Positions 22,401 through 34,734 of a DNA stretch of 64,000 bases are shown piece by piece. This DNA comes from Morella rubra. Lineage: Eukaryota > Streptophyta > Magnoliopsida > Fagales > Myricaceae. Position numbers and translations under genes: made by a program. The stretch spans positions 17,904,618-17,968,617 of the forward strand of contig CM025851.1 of NCBI GenBank assembly GCA_003952965.2, read 5' to 3'. The stretch's first letter is position 1; every line of letters starts with the position of its first letter. Under the pieces are notes generated by a model that was given only the letters and a program-made list of their open reading frames with translations, ran no database searches and was not told where the DNA came from.

Positions 22401-22824
22401 TTTAAACTACCAAAAACACTAAACATGCAGGTACATCCTCAATTAATCACGGATCTGAACATCGAAACAATTCATGTTTCCTAAATAATGGTCTTTTCCA
22501 AAACTTAAGGGATATATAACTACTTTTCATATATCCTCAACGTTTCTTTTTTTTAATAAGTATATTATAAACGAAAGATTGTGCACATGACGGTTAAGTT
22601 CAGGATAGTGGCCGGTAGAGAAAACGCCATAATATATTATCAACGTTAACTAACAGCTATAAATTAAAATCTGTCTTTGACTAGATCACGGGCGTATAAC
22701 TAGGGTTGGGAACCCAAAATTAATAAGTTCTGGTCTATTGAAGGTACTTTGCTCTAGCTAGCCAATATAGGCCTAAAATTCTCATTCTCACTGAGTCGTT
22801 GATGTTTTCGAGTACTTACACTAA
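19459..22824. other. AT-rich intergenic region; no supported gene
   Basis: 19520-19990 carries degenerate GGAACCGGAATT/CCGAAAATTCTAG words of a common plant repeat type. 20095-20220 and 20480-20605 form a direct repeat. The remainder to 22824 has short open frames without recognisable domains and alternating AT microsatellites near 20268 and 20457. Confidence 0.5.
20095..20605. repeat. Direct repeat of about 125 bp, ~385 bp apart
   Basis: Both copies share AATTGTAATGCCAATTGCAT, a ...TGTTTGGTT word and a TTTTAAAAATATTTTTCAAT stretch ending AAACATGATT. They could be two copies of an AT-rich MITE with adjoining host sequence duplicated along with it. Confidence 0.7.
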
Positions 22825-23195
22825 GATATATTTTTCGCCCTTTAACTATTAGGGTTCTGACACTTAAAACCCTAAACTATCGATTTCGTTACATTTCACT
22901 TTTTAACTACCAATCGTTTACATGCTTTGCACCCTCAGTCTTTAATTTGGATGGAAATTGCTATTTTGATTAAGTGAAATGACAACTTTACCCCCAAGAA
23001 AACATAATGATATAAAATTATGAGAGTAAAATAGTCATGTCACTAAATCAAAATAACAATTTCCGTCCAAATTAATGACTGAGGGTGCAAAGTGTAAACG
23101 GTTAGTAGTTAAGGGATGAAATTTAACGAAATCAGTAATTTGCGGTGCATAGTGTTAGAACTCAAATAGTTGGTGTGCGAATTGTGTATTTAACC
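22825..23195. mobile_element. Mutator-type MITE, second copy
   Basis: A foldback relative of the element at 3815-4176, with diverged inverted arms sharing TTTCGTTACATTTCA, TTAACTAC and GTTTACA-type phrases. The flanks CTTACACTAA (22815-22824) and CTTGCACTAA (23196-23205) are a 10-bp duplication with one mismatch. No ORF. Confidence 0.78.
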
Positions 23196-23371
23196 CTTGC
23201 ACTAATCTCCTCGATCGCTGTTCTGCTAACTTTATAAATATGGCTAATTCCCGTGTACCCTGATCTCCTTCCATACAAATATAGTTTCTCACCTTTCATA
23301 CACAGATTACCGTTGCTGCCAAGGTCACTTCGATCCCTAAGGTGTGCAAGAGGGAGAATTATACCTTTAAA

Positions 23372-23488
23372 ATGATGACGCGATCAAGAGATAACCTCAC
23401 GGCAGGTAAGCCTGAACCAGGTGGTATTAAATTTGTCCAAAATACAAAACTGGATGCGCTGCGGAAATGGAGAGTTGAAGAAGAATAA
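23372..23488 (+). CDS. Small unrecognised open frame
   Basis: 38 codons from ATGATGACG to TAA, reading MMTRSRDNLTAGKPEPGG and ending LDALRKWRVEEE. The frame is open for about 30 codons upstream without another ATG, and a GGTAAG inside could be a splice donor. The charged, ordinary-looking composition is more protein-like than the surrounding shadows, but I recognise no family and see no partner exon. It may be an exon fragment. Confidence 0.2.
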   Translation: MMTRSRDNLTAGKPEPGGIKFVQNTKLDALRKWRVEEE

Positions 23489-24142
23489 GTGGCCTATATA
23501 TATATATATGCATCCTCCAATTGACTTTAAAGATTCCAAATCACACTAATTGTTGCATGCATGATTGCTTCTATACATAGGGACCCAGCTTGGTATTATA
23601 CAGGGGTCCGGGGTCCCTCATCTGCAGGATTCTTCAGCTTAATCATCGCGATCAGTACTATCGTTTTCGTATTTCTTTCCATAGTACAGCGATCCTTGAC
23701 GTTTAGTTGAGAATAAGCACATGCTCAATTAATATACAGCAAGAATATGCTTCCAGAATTGTCGAAATTGCATGCAGTGATGTAAGCAAGATCATCTGAT
23801 GTTGGTTACCATGCCCGGACATATATGTTTACAACTGTACAATATTGGCATCTAAAGATCAGTAACCCATGCATGCTGCTAGAAGAAAACAAAACAAAAC
23901 GAGAACAAGAAGCAGATGTGACAAGCACCACCACAGATCACTTCCACGTATGCTACTATTATCAGGAAATTAATTATACACGCGAATGACCACAATTGGT
24001 TCTACACTTATTAAGTTGGCTGGAAGGTAAGCACGTGAAACCAAGACAAAAGAATAATCAAACTTTTTTTTTTTTTTTCCCTCGTGGTGAAAACTTAAAG
24101 CCCCTTAATTACATTTGTGCGACTTTGATCTTCACTTCCTTT
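23489..24142. other. Intergenic / MYB 3' flank
   Basis: No gene is seen. The part next to 24142 should contain the 3' untranslated region and poly(A) sites of the minus-strand MYB gene. A T-run at 24064-24079 is the only low-complexity stretch. Confidence 0.5.
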
Positions 24143-25374
24143 TCAGATAAGTAATGATTCAGCGAAGGAGTCTAATTCAACTTGGTTTTCTTCTGTCTTC
24201 AGGAGCTCTAAGTACTCCTCGTAAAGCTTCTCTAGCGAGTTATCGCCTGTGGGTAAATGAGACTGGCACTCCAAATTATCTGAACCGCTGACAAGACCTT
24301 GATCGTCACAGCCAACAAGAAAGCTAACCTTACCATCTTTGAATTCACACCAGGGAATATCTACCACTTTGGAGTCAAAACATCCTTCTTCTTGGCCTGA
24401 AGACCCACTAAGAGTATTGCATTCAAAACTTCCATTTCTTGGTAATGGAAAAGAAGTAACCCTAATGGGCTTCGGAAGATGAACCTTTGGCTTCTCTGGC
24501 TCTACATTTGCCGTGCTCTTGTTCTTCTGCTTCCTGTTGCTGCTTCTGTTGGTGGTGTTGTTATTGTTTTTGTTGTTTCTCCTCTTTAATTCTTGGACTG
24601 GCTCCATTAACTTTTTGTGGGTGTGCGGATCGGTTCCTTGGCATCTGAGTCTTTTACTGAGGTGAGTGTTCCAATAGTTCTTTATCTCGTTATCAGTTCG
24701 GCCAGGAAGCCTACCTGCAATGAGAGACCATCGGTTGCCAAGAAGCGAATGTAATCTGATAATAAGGTCGTCCTCATCAGGGCTGATGTTCCCTCTCTTT
24801 ATATTTGGTCTCAGGTAGTTCATCCATCTTAGTCTGCAGCTCTTTCCACACCTAAGCAGGCCTTCACGCAGAGAAGTAATTTGTCAGAACAAGAAGAAAG
24901 TCTGAATAATAGCTTTCTTCAAAACAAGGAGAGAATTTATGTAATGAAACTTCCAAAAAATGGTTAAAAACAAAACAGAAAATGGAACTTTTGAAAGGAC
25001 ATCCCCTGATTCCTATAAATATTAATGGAGAAAGTTTTGGTCAAACTATGATCATGACAGAAACAATAATTCGAGTCTTCCTAAGAAGGGAATTGATCAA
25101 CAAACTTTGTTGCTCTGTTGGGTTTCAAGGGGAAAAAACATCAAGAGAAGAAAAAGAAGAAAAGAGAAAAAGCAGAAGAGTCATCCCTTTTATGTTCTTA
25201 TGAAGCTGATATAGCAACACCCTAGTTTATGAGATTATTACCAGCCTTTTTTGGTAAAGATCTCCAATGGCCTTCACCATGTGCTTGGATATACTTGGTA
25301 AGCAATGTGTCTTCTCGAGGAGTCCATGGACCTCTATGCAACCCAACCTTGGAACAACAGGGAGCCCTTCCCAT
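24143..25374 (-). CDS. R2R3-MYB transcription factor, complete, bHLH-interacting type
   Basis: Exon 1 is 25242-25374 (133 nt, the usual length) and exon 2 is 24143-24861; the 380-nt intron has GT/AG ends and splits the Gly codon of [10 protein letters not shown], the standard first-intron position. The product is 283 residues, starting [21 protein letters not shown]2 has Trp at 17, 37 and 57; R3 has Ile70, Trp89 and Trp108. The second intron common in this family (after LLGNR) is absent. R3 has the [DE]Lx2[RK]x3Lx6Lx3R bHLH-binding signature (D76, L77, R80, L84, L91, R95). The C-terminal half has an N/K-rich linker, a KPIRVTSF motif, an acidic region with [15 protein letters not shown], and ends FAESLLI. 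This points to a nuclear activator that works with bHLH and WD40 partners, probably on proanthocyanidin or anthocyanin genes; the exact subgroup (5 or 6-like) is not certain. Confidence 0.95.
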
Positions 25375-25550
25375 CTCCCTCTATTTTGCTGCTATCCCTG
25401 TCACTGTTTCTCTTGACGAAATCAAATATGAGTTGGGAACTGAGAGAATCGGGCCAGGGACAGAAGCAAATAGAGACGGATGCTCTGAGAGCATAAAGCC
25501 CTCAATCCTTGTTTCTCTTTTTAAATTAAAGTTTGGCCGTGGTAAAACCT

Positions 25551-25559
25551 TAATTTATA
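25551..25559 (-). promoter_or_regulatory. Probable TATA box of the MYB gene
   Basis: TATAAATTA on the minus strand, about 180 bp upstream of the MYB start codon, which leaves room for a ~150-nt leader. Nothing else in the near upstream sequence is a better match. Confidence 0.5.
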
Positions 25560-26769
25560 GTATTGACATCATGTGCTCCATGAATCGTGATGGTTATGTT
25601 GCCCAATTACATTTGTGCATATTGCACGTAACCCAACAACCCTTCTTGCCATCTGCCCTTCTCCCATGCATCCCCACATGCTCACATATATAACTAGGGT
25701 GATTCTCGAGGAATATGGGCCCACGGCTGCTAGATTTCTACAGTTATCACGTGGAGGCTAATTAAAATTCTGATAGTTAACTCATATAGTTAAGGTCACC
25801 GGTTTAGACCGTAAAGGTGCATAAAATTCAAAAAAACAAAAAAGATTTCCTTGATTGCACTACAGCATGTATATTTTGACTTTTTGTGACCCAAAAATTC
25901 GTTCCAAAAAATAAAGATCTATGTTTCGATCGACAGGTGTCACAATACCCGGCCCGTACCAAAAAAAATTGTTAGAATGGAAAACGGAAAAATCATTCCG
26001 TCCTAAATAGTACTTTTTGGACAGACGAAACCGTCCAAAAGTCAAATTGGCAACCAATCTTTTGTTTTCCGTCTAAAAAAAAAATACCTTTCGAATGACA
26101 TCAAACGGGGTTACATCGCTTTTTTGGCAACGAAACAAAATTCTGCCCCAAAAATTTTCGTTTGAGTGAACGTAATACCGTTCAGACGGAGGCGTGTTTT
26201 GTGTATTATTCCGCCTGAATGGTAATTAAAGGTTCTAACACTTTTTTGTTCGATACCGTTATTTCTGGTTCGAGCATTGAATGACAAACGTATTCTTTAA
26301 CGTTTGAATTTGATTGAACAATGTCAATTGAAACTGTTTTTTACCGTTCGAACGGAGTGAGAGAGAAGTTTCGTTATCATTTGCTATGGAGCAGACAGTA
26401 TCAGGTGAAACCCTTCAATACGGTTCTAATGTAGTGAGAGAGACAGTACTTCCTTAGTGTTCTACATCGTTCGAACGCTAAGGTTGGATCTGTGCAATCT
26501 TGAGCTAGCGGAAGTACTGATGAATGTCTGAACCTGTTCTATGACGTTGGAACAAATTTTTATTTTTTATTTTTTTTAAATAAAGAAATAAATAAATACG
26601 ATTTTTTATGAAAGAAAAATTAGCCATATAATGAAGTAACTCATGATGAATTAAAAGATATCAATTTTAATATCCAAGAAAAGAGATATTAACAATAATA
26701 TTCGAAAAGTAAGAAACGAATAAAATAATAATATTGTAAGCATACAAAATACAATATAAATTTACATAA

Positions 26770-28460
26770 CAGAACCAAATTGTCCATCACCTATGTTGTG
26801 ATTGTGTTGGCTGTAACTTCTTCATGAATCTCTTCATTTGGTCTTCGAGCCATGACTCCAGCTTTAGTCTAAGCAACTCTTGCATTTTCCTCTACTCCTC
26901 CTGACACTGTTTTTCTTGGATCTCTTGGTGCTATTGTTGATCTCTTAAGATGCCCTCTATCTTTGCTTGCTTGGCCGCTAACTTTTTGTAGTTTTTCTCC
27001 CTAGTAGCTCACATCTCCATAATTTCTGATCGTGCTTGTTGTGTAGTTGGTTAGAGAGATCAGTTAATACTGACGCTGAAGACAATGAAGTAGGATGAAT
27101 AACCGTGCGACCTAAACCACGCACATATCCGGTTTTCTTTCTTAGGACCTCACTGTAGACTTTAAGCTCAGTACATGTCTCACCTTTAGATATGCAATTC
27201 TGTTGAAAACCTTCCGTCTTTTTTTATACGTGCCCATCCCCAAAAAGTAACACATTACTTTTAATGCAAAGTAAAATTATACAACAAGAATAACACTGGA
27301 TATTTAATTACAAATTTATATACTTACAAAATTTTCGCTTGCAGTTTTGGACACCTAGCTGCGCTTGCCATTTGTGTGTGTGTGTATATATATATATTTA
27401 TATAACTCACCTGGATCAAATGTTGTCCATTTTAGGATTTCTCTGTTTCAGAACAAGGCAAATTTGCAGAAAATTTAGGCTTTAAAAAAAAATATGAAGA
27501 CAAGTTCACAAATGCAATCACAATACCAATTCCACACGAGTGCATTGAAATGATCTCGATCTTGATGTGAGGTAGGTAGTCAAACATGCACAATTTTATT
27601 TGCCGATTTCACTTTTTTTCTTCAAAATAAGAAAAACTATACTTAAAACGTTGAATAAAATATAACAAAAGGTGACAACTATTATACTTGGTACTCCTCA
27701 CTAGAGAACAACTACCAAAATGCTGATGTGGACGTTCTAGAGCTACCACTTTGGTAGGATACTTCTCATAATACTCGTTCAAGCGGCCCTTATGTTGTGG
27801 GTAGGCCACAACCATTATCCGCTAAATGGTCCTTACGACTTCAGGACGTTTGAAATTCAGCTCAAAATCATCCTGAAATATAGATAACAAATTTATATGT
27901 TATTCAAGAACTATTATTATACTAATAACGTGAAAAAAAATTTTAAATTACTTACCAACAAAAGATCCTTAAAAACGCTCTGGTCTCTTTCAAAACCTTA
28001 GGCCAGCTTTCATACCACTGTGGTGCATTAACAAGAATGAGGCTTCCAATTTTGGGTGAGAGCTAAGCAACACGAACTCCCTGATGCCCGTCACACCCTC
28101 AAGAATGTACAATTGAACATTTCCATTAGCTCATGACTTTTCTATAGCTAACCCTGCAAGTCCGCTCGTGCCCACGTCTAGCGCTAATATGATAAGCTAC
28201 ATATAAATTAAATCGTTAACAAAAATAAAAAGACACAAAGAAAAAGGTAATACACGTATACGCATAGCTACTATGAGCCATCTCTGGGGAAAGTGATCCA
28301 ATTTCTAGCCTCGTCGATGGTAGGGCTCCCATGGACCCAATCTGTGCTTGATCCTTAGATGGGAATAATAGAGGAGAAGGTATAGTCGTACCAGAGTGTG
28401 CACGTTTGCCTTTAATCATCATCAATCTGTATAAGTGAACAAAAACAACTAAACACAATT
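26770..28460 (-). pseudogene. TNPA/Transposase_24-like gene remains
   Basis: Minus-strand blocks read, in order from high to low coordinates: a KGKRAHSGTTIPSPLLFPSK segment (28260-28420), a block near 27600-27850 with AYPQHKGRLNEYYEKYPTK and ALERPH, and a coiled-coil C-terminus near 26790-27060 with EIQEKQCQEE and LEDQMKRFMKKLQ. The order and character mirror the accessory gene at 15957-17951, though the sequences are from another subfamily. Several in-frame stops and intron-like gaps lie between. Non-functional. Confidence 0.55.
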
Positions 28461-31400
28461 ACACGCAATAAAAAAGATATACCTCCACAATATATGAAAA
28501 AATAATTTTATAATTGTCACCCCCCATGCTCGTACTAACTCTTAAGCGCTCTTTATCGTAATAGAATGCACACAAGGCGGGGTTACAACATGTAAGTTCT
28601 CCTAGGTGTTCAAATGACCAAAATACCTTTCCTAGATATAATACGGAAAATTCAACAAAAAAACAGATAGGTTATAGAACAATAGAGAAACGTTTCAAAA
28701 GTTAAAGATATAATTTGTTTTAAATAGAACAATTTACCTTAAAAAATCTCTTCCTTGCTGGTGTACTATCAAAGGTATGAGCTAAAACAAAAGCTCTTAT
28801 AATCTCTTTATTTAATAATGGAAAAAAGTAGGTCATTAAAGATAATGAATGAAACTTTTTATTGAGAGAAAGCCAAAAAGCTAAAACAATTGACTATTAA
28901 CAAAACAATGGGCCCCCATGGCCTACTCCAAAAACTACAAAATATACATAAAACAACTCCAAGCCAGAAAGCTATTATGAAAATGAAAATATATAAATGT
29001 AAGGTTTTAACCTGAACCTTCCTTTATTCATCTTGTATACACCCATCATCAGTGATAGAAAATCTACGACGTAAATATAGCCTTTGGGCAGTTGATAGCT
29101 GAACCCGATGGTGATAGTCTATTTGATCTCATGAATCCTTATAGTTTCCTAAGGAAGTGCGTCACAACAAGAACAAACAATAAAAATGGTGAGTCGTAAG
29201 GACTCAGTAAGGTTAGAGAAGAGGCATGGCAATAGTTAAATAATAATAAGAAGAACTTAGAACAGAGCATAGAATTAATTAACCAATAAATAACTAAATC
29301 AAACTTGTGATGCATATGATGTGAATGCTAACACTAACAGTCCCTGATTGACAAATTTCATGAGACATCCTTACACGTGTCCCCTATATAACCCCTAGAG
29401 ATAGGGCTATGACCCACTACCTCTTCCACCAGGATAGTCTCGTGCTAACCCATACGCTAGGACGAATTTGAGGCAAAACACTCCACTGCTTCCTACCTAG
29501 AGGAGGCCACTCACTAACCCGGCCAGTGGTGGTTGCACGTCCCCTCAAAAGTGATTGGTATTGTCACATCAATATCTCGTTCAATAAATCTAGGATTATT
29601 TTAGTAAAAGCCACATTACTTTACTCAGTATTTCCATCCATAGCACATTTTCTCTCAATGTTACCATGAATGAATTAATGGATATGTCAATCAATGCATT
29701 TTTATTCCAAATAAACAATGCATATTAATTCAACCAATGCATTTTAATCACATCAAATATTCGGCATTGCATGTTTACTAGGTTACCATCGTGTTCAGCT
29801 TGCCAAGTAATCAAAATAGTAATGAACCAAGATGATAAAAGAGACAAACGAAGCAATTACTCAATGCTGTAATTTTCTATGTTCCGTACTAACAAAATTC
29901 TAGCAACAATGACAATGATTCAGACATATTTTTCTCATACTTGTTTGACTCTAACTAATTCTTAATTTCCTTTAAGTCCAACACAAATCAGTAGAAGAAG
30001 TATGATCATACACAAACAATTTCTCCACAATAGTTCACAAAATGACTCTTTTTACTTTTTCTTTAACTTTTCTATAGAAACCAATTTCAGCATGCACTAC
30101 ATTAACATTTCCTCTTTAATTTCTGCACCTTATTATTTATTCGTCAAGTGGTTGCCCATTTAACCTTTCTATTCTTTAACCAAAACCCACACGAGAAGAA
30201 TTACAACACGACATAGGAAGTTTCTAGCAACAACTAACTCAAACATGTTCTGTACATTTAGTTTTTCTGTAGAATATTTCAAAAGCTTCCTACATTTCTT
30301 TTAACTTAATTAAATGAGAGTACGTTCAACAAAATAATAACTCATATCAACAACAATGGTTCTTTGAAATTTAAACTCACAATATTTATAAGTAAAACAG
30401 AAAATACAAATAAAGTTTCTGCAGAAACTAGAATTTTCCCCAACCACTACATTTTATACTTTAATTTTCAGCAATGAAGAATCTAGAGATGCTTTGTACA
30501 TTTTCATTTTTCTGCCGCAAAAACCAGCATCTTTATGTATACTTTTAATATTTTGTAGCTCTTAGATGTTAACCCATGATTATCTTGAGTGCCACTCAAA
30601 ATTTTGGGCCTGATTAAAAAAATTACAAAATAATATGCTCTTCCTATCAAATTATTTTTTTTATTATAATATTCATTCAAATTTCTCTCTCTTCACTTTT
30701 TCACCAACTCCCATAAAATATTTTCACTTTTTCACCAACTCCTTTAACCCAAAATTTTAACAATCAAACACCAACATTATACTATGCTATAAACAAAACT
30801 AAAACATTACATCAATCAACTCATCATTTTATTTTGGGGTAAACTCATAGTTAGCCCCCTATGTTTGGACAAAAATCAAGTTGCTACCCTTATTTTTCAA
30901 TCCAACAATTTGAGACCCATAACTTTCAAAACCTATCAATCTTCGCCCCCCATCTAAATTAGACGTTAAAACAAATGGAAAGTATAAAAATGACCAAAAT
31001 GCCCAATCCAAAATAAAATTACTAAAAAAATTCATTAAAAATAAAAATATATTTTTTAAAAAAATAATATTTTTTAAAAAAACTATTGAAACTCTATTTC
31101 AATATCTATTTATTTTTAATTTATTTCTTAAATTTATATTATTTTTATTTATTTTTAAAAATTTAGCCTTAGAGGGGCATTTTGGTCATTTTGTACGATT
31201 TTCCATCTGACTTAACGTCTAATTTAGACGGGAGACGAAGATTGATAGGTTTTGAAAGTTATGAGTCTCAAATTGTTGGATTGAAAAATAAGGATAGCAA
31301 CTTGATTTCTACCCAAACATAGGGGGCTAACTATGAGTTTACCTCTTTTATGTTCTAGCAACAGAAAGAGTTACCTTGACCTCAATACATGCATCAGCTC

Positions 31401-32660
31401 CACTTGGTAGAAACCACATCTACAGAAAAATTTTGGATCTTGCACTATAACCAAAAATTGCCTCCATCCATCTTACCCCCAACAACATATAATTGCATTA
31501 AACCTCTTTCTAACCATGCATGTCCCTGTAACCCTTTAAAACTAATCATCTGAGACATTTTTCTATAGCAAATCCAACATAGAATTTAGATTCCAAACAT
31601 TGATCTAACATGCAAGGCAACTAAAATATTTGTGCAACAGTAACCACCCCAAAAATAGCTCCTAATTTTCTTTCAGACTTTTCATCAAACACCAAAATTT
31701 TTCTTGAACCTTTAACTTAAAGCCTGACCATGCATGTCTATCTTCCTAAACTCCAAAATTTTCATCTAATCCACCACTTAACCCAACATGCAAAGTGTAG
31801 AAAAAGTAAAAAATAGAAAACTCCAACAACTTCACAATGACATGCACGTTCCCATTAAAAATTTCGGTCCAATAATAACTACCCTTACCTTTGGCTAATT
31901 TTTTCTTGTTACTTCTTGCTCTGACTGGATTTGCAACACACGACGGCTCTCTCTTTCTCTTCTCCTTGCTATTTCTTCTTCTTCTTCTTCTTCTTCTTTG
32001 ATCTCTCTCTCAAACACCTGCATCACTTTTTCCCCCTTTTCTCTCTTTCTGTTCTGTGTGCGTGTTTCCTTTTACAAATTTTTTGTTTTACAACTTTTTT
32101 TTAAAAAAAAACTTGACCACTTACGTGAAGGAAATTCATGCAAGTGTAATGTTTTGTTGGGAGAGTGAGACACATCCCCTCTCCCAGGCGTTAATCTTTT
32201 TTTTTTTTTTTTTTAACTTGCTTTTCAAATGGTAGAAATTAATCACCCATTATAAAAGTTTACTTATTACCACTAAGATGCTATAAATACATTCTTTAAT
32301 GTCTTATTTACTAAATCAAAGAGTCACATAAAACACATTGAATTAGTTAAACAAGAGAAGATATCAACATAAAATTTATATACTTATTTTGCATGAAAAG
32401 ATTCTAATTTAATACAAAATTTCAAAATTAGCCTTAAAATATTATTACAAAATATTTTATCGGAATGTGGTATTATAATAATATATTGAATGCATCGTAA
32501 AAAAGAAATATACCATTATACTAAATTTTGTAAATATGCACCAATCGTTATCGGAGCCTAATTCAGAATTGCGTTCATTTGATAATGAAAAGTTTGGCAT
32601 GCTACGAAAGTAATCAAGAACCAAGATGAATTTGGAGCTGAATCAAATGAACGTGCTACG
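28461..32660. other. Unresolved repeat-rich stretch
   Basis: 28985-30600 on the minus strand contains a TTACTGAGTCCTTACGACTC phrase and long non-coding A/T text of the kind seen in non-coding LTR-retroelement relics. 31970-32000 is a CTT-rich microsatellite in a pyrimidine-rich tract (31940-32060) that looks like a minus-strand purine-rich leader. I could not find LTR ends or coding motifs, so no family is assigned. A Mutator-type MITE sits at 30836-31345. Confidence 0.3.
30836..31345. mobile_element. Mutator-type foldback element, 510 bp
   Basis: Inverted arms of about 125 bp share TAAACTCATAGTTAGCCCCC, AGTTGCTA and TTGATAGGTTTTGAAAGTTA-type text (reverse complement on the right). The 9-bp flanks TTTTATTTT and TTTTATGTT match at 8 of 9 bases. 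The interior is AT-rich without an ORF. Confidence 0.85.
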
Positions 32661-33190
32661 AAAGAAATCAGGAATCAAGATGAATTTGGAATGAAATATG
32701 AGATGGAGATGGAACATGATAATACTAGAGAAAGGTGCACTAAAATTTTCCAATTCAAAAGTGACCAATATCTATGTGACAACAAGATTGAGATGGGTGC
32801 CGTAAAAGAATCCAAAAAGATTAGAATATTGGATTTCATTACGAGGATAAAGATTCTAGTTTCCAGAGAGGACTCAAGTCTAAAGAGAGAGCTTTTCTTA
32901 TCATCTTCCTACAATTGCTTTTGGCAACCATATATATTGAAAAGCTTCAAACCACAATCTCCATCCTCGTTTAACCTTAAGTCATCTCTGTAAACCACAA
33001 TCTTCATCCTCGTTTCTCCTTCCAATGCTCTAATATTTTTGGATTCTTTTACAGCACCCATCACAGTCTTGTTGTCACAATGATATTGGTCACTTTCGTA
33101 GGAAACTTTAGTGCATCTTTCTCTAATATCATCCTGTTCCACATCCATCTCATATGACACTCCAAATTCATCTTGGTTCATGAATTCTTT
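32661..33190. repeat. Long inverted repeat of protein-like sequence
   Basis: 32661-32890 is matched in reverse complement by 32968-33190. Either arm reads a similar peptide in its own sense: GAVKESKKIRIL on the plus strand and GAVKESKNIRALEGETRM on the minus strand, with NQDEFG, ERCTK and DQYxCDNK shared. The left arm is preceded by a second, 55-bp-spaced copy of its first ~40 bases (from about 32600). The spacer is ~77 bp. The protein family is not recognised. A transcript through it would fold into a long, imperfect hairpin. Confidence 0.75.
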
Positions 33191-33599
33191 AGTCATCACG
33201 TCCCGACCAACTATACGTGTCAATCTATAGTTCGATAACATCTTCCTTTAGTCCTTGAGGTCCACTTATTAGCATATGTGAGTACACGCACCAATGGATT
33301 GGATCTAAAGTTGGGAGAGCCCAACTATTATAGTATTCTTAAGAGCAAAGGTGGTAGAAAGCATGAATGTACATAAAGATCACTCAGGACATCGAACTAC
33401 AAATTAGAGTTTACAATCCTATATTGTCCATATGTTGGACAATTCAAAGTATATACAACGTCATTCAACTAACCAACGCTATCATTATAAGCTTCAAACG
33501 TGTCTAAGTGTATTATACCTGATATTATTAGAAACATTACTATTGGAACACGTCTGAACAATAACCTTTTTGTTTGAATGATGTGATAGAACACCATTC

Positions 33600-33830
33600 G
33601 GATAGTATCAAACGGGCACCAAATATAGATTTTTTAGTATTCGAACAGTAACGGACGGGCACCAAATATAGATTTTTCAATGTTCGAATAGTAACGAACG
33701 AGCATCAAATACAGATTTTTGAGTATTTGAATGGTAATGGACGGGAATCAAATATAGATTTTTCAATGTTCGAACAGTAACGGATGGCGGCCAAATACAA
33801 ATTTTTCAGTGTTCGTTACTGTTTGAACGC
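33600..33830. repeat. 43-bp minisatellite, about five units
   Basis: Units with ATCAAATATAGATTTTT and TTCGAACAGTAACGGACGGG recur every 43 bp (CAAATA words near 33619, 33662, 33705, 33748 and 33791). The GTTCGAACAGTAACG words are the type seen in CACTA subterminal regions, so this is probably a transposase-binding array. Confidence 0.8.
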
Positions 33831-34734
33831 TAGGATACATAACGCATACATATTCAAGAAAATCACCAATTACCCTGGAAAACACTCCAAAAAAAAAAAA
33901 CCCAACCAAACAATATACCCAACAGCCTAGGATAAATGTGATTGCATTAACACCTCACAAACATCATACAATCATGTTTTTTGTCCAAAATTAAAAAAAC
34001 AAAAACAAAATCGACAAAAAATTCGCAAATGAAATTAGACGATTGGTATCTCTAATCGAACATATGTTTCTCTTCTTTCGTTTAGTCTTACAAAACAAGC
34101 AACAAACAGTTAATAATCAAACGAAATTCAAACCCAAAAAACTCAACTTTTAACCCTCAACCTTTAACACCACTTCAACACTTTCAAAATCACAAATCCT
34201 TCTCTTCAATCACAATAGATGATCTTGACGATCTCTGTTGGGCGATCAACAAAACTTCGAAAATCAGCATCCTCTTTTGTCTCTTTCAAAATGCACGTTT
34301 TGGGACCCTCGGCTCCTTAATATTTTTTTATTAGACACAGTGTTCGAATAGATGCGCGCTAAAATAAAAAGTGAGAAAATTTGGCATCTAGTCCAATTAC
34401 ATCCAAACACACATTTTTATTTGTTTGAATAGTAACGCCAAGATGATGTATCACAATTGTGTTCCATTTGAATGGTTATAGGAACACATTCAAATAGTAA
34501 GATATATTACACAATGTTTTCTTGTAAATAGGTTGCGTCCGAATGCTTATAAATTAACTATTCAAAGGGTAATGTTGTCCGTAATACGACGTTGTCTGAA
34601 TTAGGGTAATCATTCAAACAATAATATAAGGTTATTCAAAAAGTTACCATAATAAATATAAATTAATAATAGTAGTTATTAATATTATTTCAAGAAATAC
34701 TAGTAACACGCATTGTATTAAAAGCGTGCATATG

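Noticed and set aside
25229-25693. 154-codon plus-strand frame over MYB exon 1
   Set aside because: Antisense to the MYB first exon and promoter; the minus-strand reading has the exact R2 domain and exon length.
28985-30600. Gypsy-type LTR retrotransposon
   Set aside because: Some phrases recall non-coding retroelement text, but no LTR pair, primer site or coding motif was found.
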